From: Anoxynatronum buryatiense
Lineage (GTDB): Bacteria; Bacillota; Clostridia; Peptostreptococcales; Tindalliaceae
Direction of reading: 5' to 3'
DNA length: 64,000 nt
NCBI RefSeq assembly: GCF_900182905.1
Contig: NZ_FXUF01000014.1
Location: 1-64,000, forward strand
Numbering within the stretch: the stretch's first letter is position 1; the number at the start of each line of letters is the position of its first letter. A model generated the notes under the pieces. That model had not been told where the DNA came from, searched no databases, and worked only from the letters and a program-made list of their open reading frames with translations. Position numbers and translations under genes: made by a program. Below, piece after piece: positions 9,572-19,044 of the stretch.

Positions 9572-10426
9572 ATGGATTGGATTGAACGGCTGAACGGTGC
9601 CATTAACCACATCGAAGCACATTTGACGGAGGAGATTGATTACGAGAAGCTGGGACAGATCGCCTGTTGTTCCTCTTTTCATTTTCAGCGGATGTTTGGT
9701 TACATGGCAGGCATGCCCCTTTCGGAATACATCCGGCGCCGAAAAATGAGCCGAGCCGCAGTGGAACTGCAGGGCGGCGATGTTAAAGTAATCGACGTCG
9801 CCCTAAGGTACGGGTATGAGTCTCCCACTGCTTTCACCCGTGCTTTTCAGAGCATTCACGGCTTTGCACCTTCTCTGGCCAAAACCGAAGGGGTCACACT
9901 GAAATCCTTTCCCCCCATCAGATTTCAAATTTCCATTAAAGGAGCGGGTCAAATGGATTACCGCATTGAAAAAAAGGAAGCCTTTCGTGTTGTTGGAGTT
10001 AGTATGCCCCTGGAAAAGGAAATCGAAAAGAATTTTGAGTCAGTTCCAGTCTTTTGGAACCAAGCGGCTTCTGAAGGCATCGTGGACGCCTTATGCACCC
10101 TCATGAACAGCGCTCCCCAGGGAGTTTTGGGGATTAGTGCTCCCAGCGAAACTTGTGACACCTGGCGGTACTTCATCGCCGTCGCCACCACCTTGCCTGC
10201 TGGGAAGTTTGAGGAATACACCGTTCCCGCGGCCACCTGGGCTGTTTTCCCAGGCGAAGGCCAATGCCGCTCCATTCAGGAGCTGGAAAAACGGATTGTC
10301 ACCGACTGGCTGCCCACCTCAGGGTATGAATATGACAACGCCCCGGACATCGAGGTTTATCTTGATCCAAATCCTGAGAACACAAAGTATGAGGTATGGA
10401 TCCCCATTCAGAAAAAAAATGACTAA
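9572..10426 (+). CDS. AraC-family regulator with GyrI-like effector-binding domain
   Basis: Transcription regulator of 284 residues. The AraC double helix-turn-helix occupies residues 1-110, with CCSSFHFQRMFGYMAG in the first helix pair and YGYESPTAFTRAFQ in the second. A GyrI-like small-molecule binding domain runs from about residue 128 (MDYRIEKKEAFRVVGVS) to the end (YEVWIPIQKK). This domain order is typical of regulators that sense hydrophobic or cationic compounds. AAAGGAG lies about 9 bases before the ATG. The gene stands alone and ends 10 bases from the converging cyclase gene. No target is evident in the window. Confidence 0.9.
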   Translation: MDWIERLNGAINHIEAHLTEEIDYEKLGQIACCSSFHFQRMFGYMAGMPLSEYIRRRKMSRAAVELQGGDVKVIDVALRYGYESPTAFTRAFQSIHGFAPSLAKTEGVTLKSFPPIRFQISIKGAGQMDYRIEKKEAFRVVGVSMPLEKEIEKNFESVPVFWNQAASEGIVDALCTLMNSAPQGVLGISAPSETCDTWRYFIAVATTLPAGKFEEYTVPAATWAVFPGEGQCRSIQELEKRIVTDWLPTSGYEYDNAPDIEVYLDPNPENTKYEVWIPIQKKND

Positions 10427-10436
10427 CCGGAACGTC

Positions 10437-11069
10437 TCAAGGCTCCAGTAACAAAGCTCTCACGGGAGATGCTTCAGCCCCTTTTATTTTTAAAGGCACC
10501 GCCACCAACAGATAGTCCCCTTGCGCCACATCAGCCAATCGAAGTCCTTCAAGAATCAGTATGCCGTTTCCCAGAAGTGTTTTGTGCGTCATTCGGTCCG
10601 GCTGATCACGCTCGATGCCCAGGGAGTCAATTCCCACACCGGTCACTCCCATGTCTTTAAGGTAGACAGCGCCTGATCTTTCCAGGTAGACAAAATCAAG
10701 ATCGAAGATTTCCTGAAAAGAGTTGCGTGTTTTTAGCAAAATGAACTTTCCAGGCTGAATGTCTTTTTTTTCAAGATCCTGCTGCGTGATTCCGCCGGCT
10801 GCTTCTGTCAGATCCACCACCTGACAAGGTGTGATCACTTGTTCCAAACGAAGGTCATCCAGTGTTTCTCCGTCTGGCAGCATATGCAGCGGCATATCCA
10901 GATGGGTGCCGGTATGCATTCCCAGGGTTACTGTTGTTTCATAGGCTTCGCCTGTTGTAAAGTCCCGGGTGACTTGAATCCGGGGCTTGTTTTCTTCCCG
11001 GTTTTTATAGACCATCATATTTTCTGAGATTTCCATACTGATATCGATGATGGTGCCTGGCCATTTCAT
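10437..11069 (-). CDS. Cyclase-family hydrolase (kynurenine formamidase-like fold)
   Basis: Metal-dependent hydrolase of the cyclase family, 210 residues. The metal-binding signature is seen as HTGTHLDMPLHM near residue 59. Family members hydrolyse N-formylkynurenine or other amide and lactone substrates; the substrate here is unknown. The start at 11069 has AAAAGGAGG and overlaps the zwf stop as ATGA, so the gene is translationally coupled. A longer reading from 11093 lacks a ribosome site. Being third in the gnd-zwf operon, it sits where many bacteria have 6-phosphogluconolactonase (pgl). A lactonase role is a speculative but testable inference. Confidence 0.83.
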   Translation of the reverse strand: MKWPGTIIDISMEISENMMVYKNREENKPRIQVTRDFTTGEAYETTVTLGMHTGTHLDMPLHMLPDGETLDDLRLEQVITPCQVVDLTEAAGGITQQDLEKKDIQPGKFILLKTRNSFQEIFDLDFVYLERSGAVYLKDMGVTGVGIDSLGIERDQPDRMTHKTLLGNGILILEGLRLADVAQGDYLLVAVPLKIKGAEASPVRALLLEP

Positions 11070-12535
11070 TGATTTTCCTCCTTTTCCTCCCATGCTGATG
11101 CATGTTTCAACCGCTCCTCATAGACTGGCCCTTGCGATCCTTTCGGGTAGGATTTCACCGCTTCGGGGTGTGCTGCTGCCCAGGACGTCAGATGGTCAAT
11201 CCATATCCAGGAGGCTTCCACTTCATCCCAATGGGTAAAGGAGCTTTGATCTCCCTTCATGGCGTCCAGCAACAATTTTTCATATGCCTCGGGCGTATTG
11301 GTGCCGGCCAGACAGTTCTGGCAGAAATCCATGTTGACGGTCATCAGCTGATCCATTGTTCCCGGTTCTTTCGAGTTAAAGGTCAGGACAACACCTTCCT
11401 GAGGCTGGATCTGTATGATGAGCCGATTCGGCGCAAGCTGCTGCTGGGTTTGCCTGAGACTCCATGATCCCATGGGCAGCTTGTACTGGATCATGATGCC
11501 AGCTGTTTTTTCTGCCAGCGCTTTCCCTGTGATCAGGAAAAAGGGCACGCCCTCCCAACGGGGATGATCCAGAAAAACTTTCAGGGCTGCGAATGTTTCA
11601 GTGGTGGATTCCGGTGCCACTTTCGGTTCGTTGTGATACCCCTCATACTGCCCCAGCACCAGCCTGTTTTCCATGGTTTCAGGTGCAAGGGGTATCAGAC
11701 TTCTAAGAATCCTCACTTTTTCAGCCCGAAGCTTTTCAGCAGTCAGGAAATTCGGCATTTCCATGGCCGTCAGTGCCAGCATCTGCAACATGTGGTTCTG
11801 CAGCATATCCCGCAGTGCTCCAGCCTGGTCATAGTAAGCGCCCCGGGTACCCACCCCTTCCATTTCTGCTGAAACAATCTGCACATGATCAATGTGGTCT
11901 TTATTCCAGGTTGGTTCAAAAATCTGGTTGGCCGCACGGATGGTCATCAGATTCTGAACCATTTCCTTGACCAGATAATGATCAATCCGGAAAAGCTCTT
12001 CTTCCTCAAAAACCTTCCTCAGTGTCTGGTTTAGTTCTCTGGCAGAGGCGGCATCACGGCCAAAGGGTTTTTCGATCATCATCCGCTGCCAGCCGTGTTT
12101 TCGATCAATAAGGCTTTGGTTTTCCAGATGCTGTACAATGGTTCCAAAATATTCAGGCGAGACCGCCATGTAGAAAAGTCGGTTTCCCTCGCTTTCCAGC
12201 TTTTTCTCAAGGGTATCCAGTTTCTTTTTCAGCGACCCATACTGATCTTCCTGATCAAACTCAAGGGGCTGGTAGTGGAATCTGTTTGCCAGCTTGCTCC
12301 AAATTGCATCTTCAAAAATCTCATGGGTGTGCTCTTCGGATTTCTGCCTGATATGCGTCAGATACTGGTCAGTGGAATACGCTTTTCTGGCAACCGCCAC
12401 CACTCCGAAAGCTTCAGGGAGCAGTTCTTTTACTTCCAGATGGTAAAGGGCTGGCACCAGTTTGCGACTGGTCAGGTCTCCCGTGGCACCAAAAATAACC
12501 ATCAGACAGTTCATCTCTCCCCCATCCCACGCCAT
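11066..12535 (-). CDS. zwf: Glucose-6-phosphate 1-dehydrogenase
   Basis: Oxidises glucose 6-phosphate to 6-phosphogluconolactone, the entry to the oxidative pentose phosphate pathway. The 489 residues are full length. The nucleotide-binding motif is VIFGATGDLTSRKL, and the catalytic segment RIDHYLVKEMVQN lies near residue 180. The start overlaps the gnd stop as TAATG and uses an AAAGGAGG site inside the end of gnd. An ATG seven codons in is possible but has poorer spacing. Being second of three coupled genes, it should be made together with Gnd and the cyclase-family protein. Confidence 0.96.
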   Translation of the reverse strand: MAWDGGEMNCLMVIFGATGDLTSRKLVPALYHLEVKELLPEAFGVVAVARKAYSTDQYLTHIRQKSEEHTHEIFEDAIWSKLANRFHYQPLEFDQEDQYGSLKKKLDTLEKKLESEGNRLFYMAVSPEYFGTIVQHLENQSLIDRKHGWQRMMIEKPFGRDAASARELNQTLRKVFEEEELFRIDHYLVKEMVQNLMTIRAANQIFEPTWNKDHIDHVQIVSAEMEGVGTRGAYYDQAGALRDMLQNHMLQMLALTAMEMPNFLTAEKLRAEKVRILRSLIPLAPETMENRLVLGQYEGYHNEPKVAPESTTETFAALKVFLDHPRWEGVPFFLITGKALAEKTAGIMIQYKLPMGSWSLRQTQQQLAPNRLIIQIQPQEGVVLTFNSKEPGTMDQLMTVNMDFCQNCLAGTNTPEAYEKLLLDAMKGDQSSFTHWDEVEASWIWIDHLTSWAAAHPEAVKSYPKGSQGPVYEERLKHASAWEEKEENQ

Positions 12536-13440
12536 TAGGCTTCCTCCTTTTTCACCGTTGCATGGCCGCCAAACTGGTTCCTCAGGCCGGCCACCACTTT
12601 TCCTGAAAAAGTATCTGCCTGTTGAGACCGATACCGTGTGAAAAGAGATGCGGCAATGACAGGCACCGGCACAGACAGGTCAAGGGCTTCCTGCACGCTC
12701 CAGAGGCCTTCACCGGATGCGTGAACAACCCCTTTGATTGAGGCCAGATCAGGGTCTTCCTGAAAGGCTTTTTGTGTCAGATCCATCAACCAGCCCCGAA
12801 TCACCGAACCGTGGCGCCACACCTCTGCCACCTGGGCATAATCCACCTCAAAAGGGCTTTCCTTTAAAATTTCAAAGCCTTCTCCGATGGCCTGCATCAT
12901 CCCATATTCAATCCCGTTGTGGATCATTTTTACATAATGTCCGGCACCTTCCGGCCCTACATGGGCCAACCCGCCAGGCACACAGAGATCTCTCAGCACC
13001 TCTTCCACCTGGCTGAAATCTTCATCGCTGCCCCCCACCATCATGCAGGCGCCATGCCGGGCACCTTCAATACCGCCGCTGGTGCCAATATCCATGAAAT
13101 GAATGCCTTTTTCCTTCAGCTCACCGGCACGCCGCAGGGTATCCCGGTAATGGGAGTTACCGCCATCAATCACCAGATCGCCTGCTGCCAGCAAGGGCGT
13201 CAGGTCTGTCAACACAGCATCCACCGGCGCTCCCGCTGACACCATGATCCAGATTCTCCGGGGTTGGTCCAGTTGCTTCACCAGATTCTCCAAAGAGTTG
13301 GTTCCTGCAATGCCTGCTGCCTGAAGGGCTTTCACTTTTTGAAGGCTCCGGTTATAGCCGATCACGCTCTGACCCCGCTCATGCATGTTCAGGGCCAGTT
13401 GGAACCCCATTTTACCCAGTCCGATTAATCCGATTTTCAT
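12535..13440 (-). CDS. gnd: 6-phosphogluconate dehydrogenase (short, GndA/YqeC type)
   Basis: Oxidatively decarboxylates 6-phosphogluconate to ribulose 5-phosphate. The N-terminal Rossmann motif GLIGLGKMGFQLA starts at residue 3, and the substrate segment DGGNSHYRDTLRR is near residue 97. The protein has 301 residues, the short family that lacks the C-terminal extension of the 470-residue enzymes and is often NAD-linked. ATG at 13440 has GAAGGAGG ahead of it; a start at 13479 lacks a site. First gene of the gnd-zwf-cyclase operon. A TGACAGT-rich region upstream may be an operator. Confidence 0.93.
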   Translation of the reverse strand: MKIGLIGLGKMGFQLALNMHERGQSVIGYNRSLQKVKALQAAGIAGTNSLENLVKQLDQPRRIWIMVSAGAPVDAVLTDLTPLLAAGDLVIDGGNSHYRDTLRRAGELKEKGIHFMDIGTSGGIEGARHGACMMVGGSDEDFSQVEEVLRDLCVPGGLAHVGPEGAGHYVKMIHNGIEYGMMQAIGEGFEILKESPFEVDYAQVAEVWRHGSVIRGWLMDLTQKAFQEDPDLASIKGVVHASGEGLWSVQEALDLSVPVPVIAASLFTRYRSQQADTFSGKVVAGLRNQFGGHATVKKEEA

Positions 13441-13490
13441 GTGAATTTCCTCCTTCTCCAATATCCAATAAAGCTTCATTCATTTTCAAC

Positions 13491-13519
13491 TGACAGTACG
13501 GTGACGACTGTTGACAGTC
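13491..13519 (-). promoter_or_regulatory. Repeated TGACAGT elements upstream of gnd
   Basis: TGACAGT occurs at 13491-13497 and 13512-13518, spaced 21 bp (two helical turns). The second copy is part of a small palindrome GACTG-TTGA-CAGTC (13506-13519). The position, about 50-80 bp before the gnd start, fits an operator for an unknown regulator. Confidence 0.4.
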
Positions 13520-13557
13520 AGTCGTATGACAAAAACAGTGATGCGGCGCAAACAGGC

Positions 13558-14982
13558 TTATGGTAAAAACAACCATTGAAACAGTTTCTTCTGCCAGGGC
13601 TTAAAGGAATCTTTTAACTGGGTCAGTGCCGCTCCTCCAAAGATTTCCGATTTGGTGGGGTAGGCATAAATGATGTTCATGAAATCCGACACCTTCAGCT
13701 TCTTCACAATGGCCAGGGAAGCCAGGGAAATCATTTCCCCTGCCTGTTCGCAGACCAAGGTGGCGCCGATGACCCTTTTTTTGCGGTCCAGCACCAGCTT
13801 CAAGAGCCCTTCCCGGTCGTTTTCGATGATGGCCCGGTCCACCTCCCGAAAAGGATGGGTGATGACAGACCCCAGCAACCCGGCTTCTTTGGCGGTTTTT
13901 TCCGCATAACCAGCATGAGCCACCTGGGGGCTGGTGTAGGTGGTCCAGACCACATGGCGGTAATCCACTTTTTTCTTCAGGGACAGAAACAGGTTTCGCA
14001 CCACAATCCCCGCCTGGTACCCGGCCATGTGGGTGAACTGATGGGGGCCTGCAATATCGCCGCAGGCGTAAATATGCGATTGACTGGTTTGCAGGGTTTC
14101 GTTCACCACCACAAATCCCCGCCGGTCAGTTTTCACACCGGCAACCTCCAGACCCATACCTGCCGAAGCCGGCCGGCGGCCCAGGGCGATGAGGAAGGCG
14201 TCTCCTTCAAGAACCGAGGATGTATCTTTTGGGGTTTCTTTCAGTGCAAGGCTGATCCGGCTCCCTTCCCGGGAAACACCGGTGATGTCGCAGCCATAGA
14301 GGAACCGGATGCCGTCGGCTTCCAGTTTCCGGGCCATGATTTCTCCCACCTCCGGTTCATCCTTCTTGAACAGCTCATGACCCCGAAGAATGACTGTGAC
14401 CCGGGAACCCAGCTGAACAAAGGCCTGGCCGATCTCCATGGCGATGGGGCCGGCTCCCCAGATCATCAGGTGCTCCGGCAGTTTTTCCAGGGAGAACAGT
14501 GTTTCATTGGTGAGATAGCCCACCTTATCCAGTCCTTCCAGTTTTGGAACCTGAGGACCGGAACCGGCTGTAATCACAATTCTTTTTCCTGTGAGAACCC
14601 GGTCCCCCGCCTGGACCGTATACGCATCCAGCAACCTACCATGAGACTGGATCACCTCCACTCCCATGGACTGGAAGCGTTCCACTGAATCGTGGGGGGC
14701 AATTTCTTCGATGACCCGATGGACCCGGTTCATAACTTTTTCAAGGTTCACAGGCGCCAGGGAACCGTCCAGTCCCATTTTTTCGGACTGCCTGATCCAG
14801 TTTGCCAGATGGGCACTGGCCAGCAGGGCTTTGCTGGGAACGCACCCAGTGTTGAGGCAGTCTCCCCCCATTTCATTCCCTTCAATCAGGGCCACCTTTG
14901 CACCCAGGGCAGCGGCCCCTCCCGCAGTCACCAGCCCGGCACTGCCGCCGCCAATGACGATGACATGGTATTGATCATCCAT
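13558..14982 (-). CDS. FAD-dependent pyridine nucleotide-disulfide oxidoreductase (MerA/Lpd-like)
   Basis: Flavoprotein of 474 residues related to mercuric reductase and dihydrolipoamide dehydrogenase. The FAD motif GGGSAGLVTAGGAA is at the N-terminus, the redox-active disulfide is in GGDCLNTGCVPSK (about residues 39-51), and the second FAD motif is in YACGDIAG. There is no N-terminal heavy-metal domain and no C-terminal Cys pair, so mercury reduction is unlikely. It lacks the His-Glu signature of true dihydrolipoamide dehydrogenases as far as seen. AAGGAG precedes the ATG. Last gene of the ydj/ynj-like operon, where it probably supplies or takes electrons for an unknown substrate. Confidence 0.85.
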   Translation of the reverse strand: MDDQYHVIVIGGGSAGLVTAGGAAALGAKVALIEGNEMGGDCLNTGCVPSKALLASAHLANWIRQSEKMGLDGSLAPVNLEKVMNRVHRVIEEIAPHDSVERFQSMGVEVIQSHGRLLDAYTVQAGDRVLTGKRIVITAGSGPQVPKLEGLDKVGYLTNETLFSLEKLPEHLMIWGAGPIAMEIGQAFVQLGSRVTVILRGHELFKKDEPEVGEIMARKLEADGIRFLYGCDITGVSREGSRISLALKETPKDTSSVLEGDAFLIALGRRPASAGMGLEVAGVKTDRRGFVVVNETLQTSQSHIYACGDIAGPHQFTHMAGYQAGIVVRNLFLSLKKKVDYRHVVWTTYTSPQVAHAGYAEKTAKEAGLLGSVITHPFREVDRAIIENDREGLLKLVLDRKKRVIGATLVCEQAGEMISLASLAIVKKLKVSDFMNIIYAYPTKSEIFGGAALTQLKDSFKPWQKKLFQWLFLP

Positions 14983-15026
14983 TCAGACATCTCCTTCCTG
15001 CCCCTTTTTTCCTGGCATTGATGCCG

Positions 15027-16031
15027 TCAGGAATACATCAGGTGAATCTGTTCCGGCAACCTTATTTCCACCGTCTGGCCGATACTCAGGTCACATTGGA
15101 AATCGCCTTCAATCCAGAGGGAGATGTCACCCACCAGCACCTTCACCCGTCGGCTTTTCCCCAGGTAGCGTATGTCTATGATTCTGGCATCTCCATCTCC
15201 TGATGTCACGCAGATCCCACGTTCCGGAATCAGGCCGGTGGCCGGTCCTTCAGGTATGCCTACTGATAAAAAGCACCCCAGTTCACAGTGAAACTCTCCC
15301 TTAACAACAGATCCTTCCACCAGGTTCCCGGCTTCCATAAAACGGGCAGTTGCCATCTTTTTCGGTCGTTCATAGAGCTCTTGGGGGGTGCCCGACTCCA
15401 GCACTTTTCCCTCTTTCAGCAACAGTATTTCATCGGATAGCTGCAGGGCTTCCGTCACATCATGGGTCACAAAAATAACCGTCAGATTCATCTGACGCTG
15501 CAACGTCTTCACCTGCTGACCCAATTCCCGTCGAAGGGAAGGGTCCAGACTGGAAAAGGGTTCATCCATCAACACCAGGGGATTTCCAGGTGCCAGGGCC
15601 CTGGCAATGGACACTCGCTGCTGCTGCCCCCCGGAAAGGGTTCCCGGGATCCGGAGCTCCAATTCGCTGATTTGAAGCACTGCCAATAATGCCTGCACTT
15701 GATTCCTGATTTTCCCCTTGTTCCACCCCGCTGTCTCCAGCCCAAAGGCGATGTTCTGGTATACCGTTAAATGGGGAAAAAGCAGGGGCTGCTGAAAAAT
15801 CATGGGGATTCTGCGCCCCTCTGCCGGAACTGCCGTCACATCCCGGCCCTCCAGAAGAATGTGGCCCTCCTCCGGCTTTTCCAGGCCGGCAATCAGTTTC
15901 AGCAGGGTGGTTTTACCCGTTCCGGAATCTCCCAGTATGGTATGGAAGCAGCCCTTCGGCGTCCGGAAGCTGACAGATTGGATGATAGACTGTCTGTCCA
16001 GCTTTTTTGACACATTCACCAGCTCAAGCAT
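15027..16031 (-). CDS. ABC transporter ATP-binding protein (YnjD-like, with TOBE domain)
   Basis: ATPase subunit of an importer, 334 residues. It has a Walker A motif GDSGTGKTT (about residue 34), signature LSGGQQQRVSIARA and Walker B LVLMDEPFSSLD. The C-terminal 110 residues form a TOBE-like regulatory domain, making it longer than E. coli YnjD (about 217 residues). AAAGGAG precedes the ATG. It follows the fused permease by 46 bases and completes the binding protein, permease and ATPase set. Closest named analogues are the spermidine/thiamine/iron-type importers; the cargo is not predictable. Confidence 0.9.
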   Translation of the reverse strand: MLELVNVSKKLDRQSIIQSVSFRTPKGCFHTILGDSGTGKTTLLKLIAGLEKPEEGHILLEGRDVTAVPAEGRRIPMIFQQPLLFPHLTVYQNIAFGLETAGWNKGKIRNQVQALLAVLQISELELRIPGTLSGGQQQRVSIARALAPGNPLVLMDEPFSSLDPSLRRELGQQVKTLQRQMNLTVIFVTHDVTEALQLSDEILLLKEGKVLESGTPQELYERPKKMATARFMEAGNLVEGSVVKGEFHCELGCFLSVGIPEGPATGLIPERGICVTSGDGDARIIDIRYLGKSRRVKVLVGDISLWIEGDFQCDLSIGQTVEIRLPEQIHLMYS

Positions 16032-16077
16032 GGGCAGTCTCCTTTACAACAATGGTCTCATGCATGACAGGATTGCA

Positions 16078-17775
16078 TTAGAACAGATAATCTGTTTGTG
16101 ACGAACTTCGGCGAACCCAGCCATCGGCCAGGTAAAACAGGCTCAGGTGAATGGCCAGGAACAGGGTGCCCATGACAGCACCGGTCCCCCACTGGCTGCT
16201 GGTCAGAGCTGGGTACATGATCATGGAAAAAGTGAGCACATTACCACCACCCAGCAGTAACACGGAAAAAAGCTCCGAAAAAGACAGTAAAAACCCGATA
16301 CAAAAGGAAAAAAAGAGGCCGGGCATCATCAGGGGCAGCAACACTTTCCGATGATACTGAATGGTGCTGCAACCCAGTGTTTTGGCAGTTTCTTCCAATT
16401 CGCTGCCAATTCCTTTGCAGTAGGCTGTCAGGATTGCCGTGGCATAAGGCAGGCTGATGATCACATGAACTGTCAGGACAGCGGCTCCGGTGTTGGCCAG
16501 GGAAAGCCGTAACATCACCAGGTGAAGGCTGAGCATCAGCACCACCGCCGGCACGTACAGGGGCAGGGAAATCAGCGCAAACCATGACAGGGAGGAGGAT
16601 GGCTCCATCCGGGACAGGCTTCGTGCCGTCACCATTCCCAGCAGTGTGGTGATGAGCCCGGTGAGGAAGGCCAGCCGGACACTGGTGTACAGCCCTGGCA
16701 GGAACAGGGCATTGCGCCCCAGGGTGTTTTCCCAAAATTGCAGAGAAAAACCTCTGGGAATCAGCTCCGGAAAGGGAATGGCTGCAACAAAAGAAAAGAG
16801 GATGACGTAGCCCATGGGCATAAGCCACAGGACCGAGATCAGTACCAGGCCCACGGAACCTGCACTGATGAACCCTGTCGGTGTGTCCTTTCCCTTGTCT
16901 GAAGCGGGAAACCACCGAAAATACGTGGTGCTTTTCAACAGCCGGTTGAGCAGGCTCAGGTACAAGGCAGCGGTGGCGGCACCAAGCACCAGCATCATCA
17001 TTCCCTGGGCCATGGCTTGGTAATAACTGGAAAGGCCGGGGCGCAGGTACAGGGTGTAGAGGCTGGCTGACAATGGACGGGGAGAAAAGGCACTCATCAG
17101 ATGGGGAACCTCAAAGGATCCCAGGGCGTAAGCAAAATGAACCAGACAACTCCACAGAATGACCCTGCGGCACAAGGGCAGGTAAATGGCAATCAGCTGC
17201 TGCAGCCGTCCGGCACCCAGGGTGCGGGCAACGCTCCGGTAATGGCCGTTGATGCGGGTCATCACTGTCAGGCTCATGAGGGCAACGAAGGGAATTCCTT
17301 TAAAGGCGTAGACCCAGATCATGCCCACCCCGGCAGTATCAAAGATCAGCGGGGGAAAGGACTCGGGACTGTCAATGGCCCCCAGGGCCAGGGCCAGTCT
17401 CGACAGCAAGCCGGCCTGACCCAGCAACAAAAACGCCAGAAAAACCACGTACAGGTAGGGAAGCACCAGACCTGCCTGCATCACCCGTTCCGACAGGCGG
17501 CGCAACACCGCTTTTTCACTGGTGGCAATGCCATAGGCTGTCAGGGTACCTACCACCGCAGCCAACAGGGAAGCGACAACCGCCAAATAGAGGCTGTAAA
17601 AGGCGTTCGTCCAAAACTCGGATTGATTCAGCAGGGTCCGGTAGTGGATTAGTGTCAGGGCAGCCCCTGAATCGCCGGGATCAGTGAGGCTCGTTATGAA
17701 CATGAGCACCAGTCCTCCTGCCACCATCAGGATCAGGGCCATGACAGGGAGCAGTCTTCGGATGTTTCGGTTCAT
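16078..17775 (-). CDS. ABC transporter permease, two fused domains (YnjC-like)
   Basis: Inner-membrane importer subunit of 565 residues with about twelve hydrophobic segments. It contains two binding-protein-dependent permease domains in one chain; EETAKTLGCSTIQYHRKVLLPLM near residue 465 is the EAA loop of the second. Fusion of both permease halves is the hallmark of YnjC (E. coli form about 511 residues). The start overlaps the stop of the binding-protein gene as TGATG, giving tight coupling. It acts with the lipoprotein upstream and the ATPase downstream. Confidence 0.9.
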   Translation of the reverse strand: MNRNIRRLLPVMALILMVAGGLVLMFITSLTDPGDSGAALTLIHYRTLLNQSEFWTNAFYSLYLAVVASLLAAVVGTLTAYGIATSEKAVLRRLSERVMQAGLVLPYLYVVFLAFLLLGQAGLLSRLALALGAIDSPESFPPLIFDTAGVGMIWVYAFKGIPFVALMSLTVMTRINGHYRSVARTLGAGRLQQLIAIYLPLCRRVILWSCLVHFAYALGSFEVPHLMSAFSPRPLSASLYTLYLRPGLSSYYQAMAQGMMMLVLGAATAALYLSLLNRLLKSTTYFRWFPASDKGKDTPTGFISAGSVGLVLISVLWLMPMGYVILFSFVAAIPFPELIPRGFSLQFWENTLGRNALFLPGLYTSVRLAFLTGLITTLLGMVTARSLSRMEPSSSLSWFALISLPLYVPAVVLMLSLHLVMLRLSLANTGAAVLTVHVIISLPYATAILTAYCKGIGSELEETAKTLGCSTIQYHRKVLLPLMMPGLFFSFCIGFLLSFSELFSVLLLGGGNVLTFSMIMYPALTSSQWGTGAVMGTLFLAIHLSLFYLADGWVRRSSSQTDYLF

Positions 17776-19040
17776 CAGCGTCCCCCCACTTCCTCCTGCC
17801 AGATTTCCTTGATCCAGTCAATGGTGTGGGCATGCATTTCAGGCACCCGGTAAGCCGCCAGCATTTCCAGGGAAGGCATCCCCGGCTGGGATTCAATGGC
17901 GGCCAGTTCCTGCTGCAGTTCAACTGTCAGACGGGAAGGATCAATGGCGGGCATATCCCCCCACACCTCCGGTTTGTACTTGTGCAGCTGGGCTTCAGGG
18001 CTTTGGAGAAAATCGATGACCAGCAGGGCGCCGGCCTTTTCAGGGGCATTGAAAGGCACCGCCAGGTAATGGGAGTTGCCAATGCTGCCACTGTCAAAAA
18101 TCAGGGTTTCCACGGTTTCCGGAAAGACCCCTTCCCGGATGAGGCCCAGCACCTTTCCCACTTCAAAGCCCATGGAAAAGGCGGTTTCCCCGTTGCGGAA
18201 AAAATCATCCAGCTGTGCCTGGGAGGCGGGGTAGGCTTTCCCTTGGTGCCATAGGTGGGGTTGCAGCTCCCGGAAATAGGCCATGACCGGCTGTGAAATC
18301 TCATGGATTTCTTCCCGGCTCATTTCCCGGGTGAGTTCCCCTTCTGTCAGGCTGGCGAGCTCATAATAGGCAGACCGGATAAAGGCAGCCCCGGCAAAAT
18401 CATCCACCGGGTTGGGGTAGGTAAACCTTCCCGGATTCTCCCGCGCCCAGGTCAGAAGCTCTCCATAACTCCGGGGCGGCTCCGGAATGCGGGCGGCGTC
18501 GTAGGCCATGATCAGTTGGGCACGGCCCCAGAGGGCTTCAAACCCATCAATGGGCACTCCGGTGTCAAAATGAAGGTCCGGGGATTCCGGGTTCATGTAG
18601 GCCTGCTGGTTAGGCAGCAGGTGGGTAAAAGGCCCCCAGAGGAGGTCGGCTTCCCGGGCAGTCCGAAAGTTTTCTCCGTTGATCCAGACCAGGTCTGCGG
18701 TTCCTCTGCTGAGACCGCTGCGTTTCTCGTTGATGAACTTTGCCATGAACTCCGGTGCGTTCATGGGCACCCGGCGGAGGGTGATTTGGTGTTGTTCCAG
18801 AAGCGCCGGTGCCACCCATTCGTCCATGTACCGGTTCACCTGGTCATTACCGCCCCACATGACCATGGTGACGGTGGTGCCTTCTCCGGATGCCGCCACT
18901 TCTTCCCAGGTGTCCGGCTGAAACATTTCCGGCGAAGCCTCCTGAGCCGGCGAAGCGCAGCCGGCCAGGAAAAGCACAAACAGGATCATCCATCCAACAG
19001 GACAGTTTCTTTTTCGATCATTTTGACGAGATCGTTTCAC
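17775..19040 (-). CDS. ABC transporter solute-binding lipoprotein (YnjB-like)
   Basis: Extracellular substrate-binding lipoprotein, 421 residues from the GTG at 19040. The signal segment GWMILFVLFLAGC carries a lipobox LAGC, so Cys at about residue 28 should be lipidated. The family-1-type binding fold is shown by VTMVMWGGNDQVNRYMDEWV near residue 58. The GTG start has GAAGGG about 10 bases upstream and lies 4 bases past the previous stop. An ATG at 19067 would overlap that gene and has no good site. It resembles YnjB of E. coli in size and context. The ligand is unknown. Confidence 0.85.
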   Translation of the reverse strand: MKRSRQNDRKRNCPVGWMILFVLFLAGCASPAQEASPEMFQPDTWEEVAASGEGTTVTMVMWGGNDQVNRYMDEWVAPALLEQHQITLRRVPMNAPEFMAKFINEKRSGLSRGTADLVWINGENFRTAREADLLWGPFTHLLPNQQAYMNPESPDLHFDTGVPIDGFEALWGRAQLIMAYDAARIPEPPRSYGELLTWARENPGRFTYPNPVDDFAGAAFIRSAYYELASLTEGELTREMSREEIHEISQPVMAYFRELQPHLWHQGKAYPASQAQLDDFFRNGETAFSMGFEVGKVLGLIREGVFPETVETLIFDSGSIGNSHYLAVPFNAPEKAGALLVIDFLQSPEAQLHKYKPEVWGDMPAIDPSRLTVELQQELAAIESQPGMPSLEMLAAYRVPEMHAHTIDWIKEIWQEEVGGR

Positions 19041-19044
19041 GAAA

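Noticed and set aside
13855-14688. 277-codon plus-strand open frame
   Set aside because: Antisense shadow of the disulfide oxidoreductase gene.
13558-14982. Mercuric reductase proper
   Set aside because: No heavy-metal domain and no C-terminal Cys pair; only the common disulfide oxidoreductase fold is supported.
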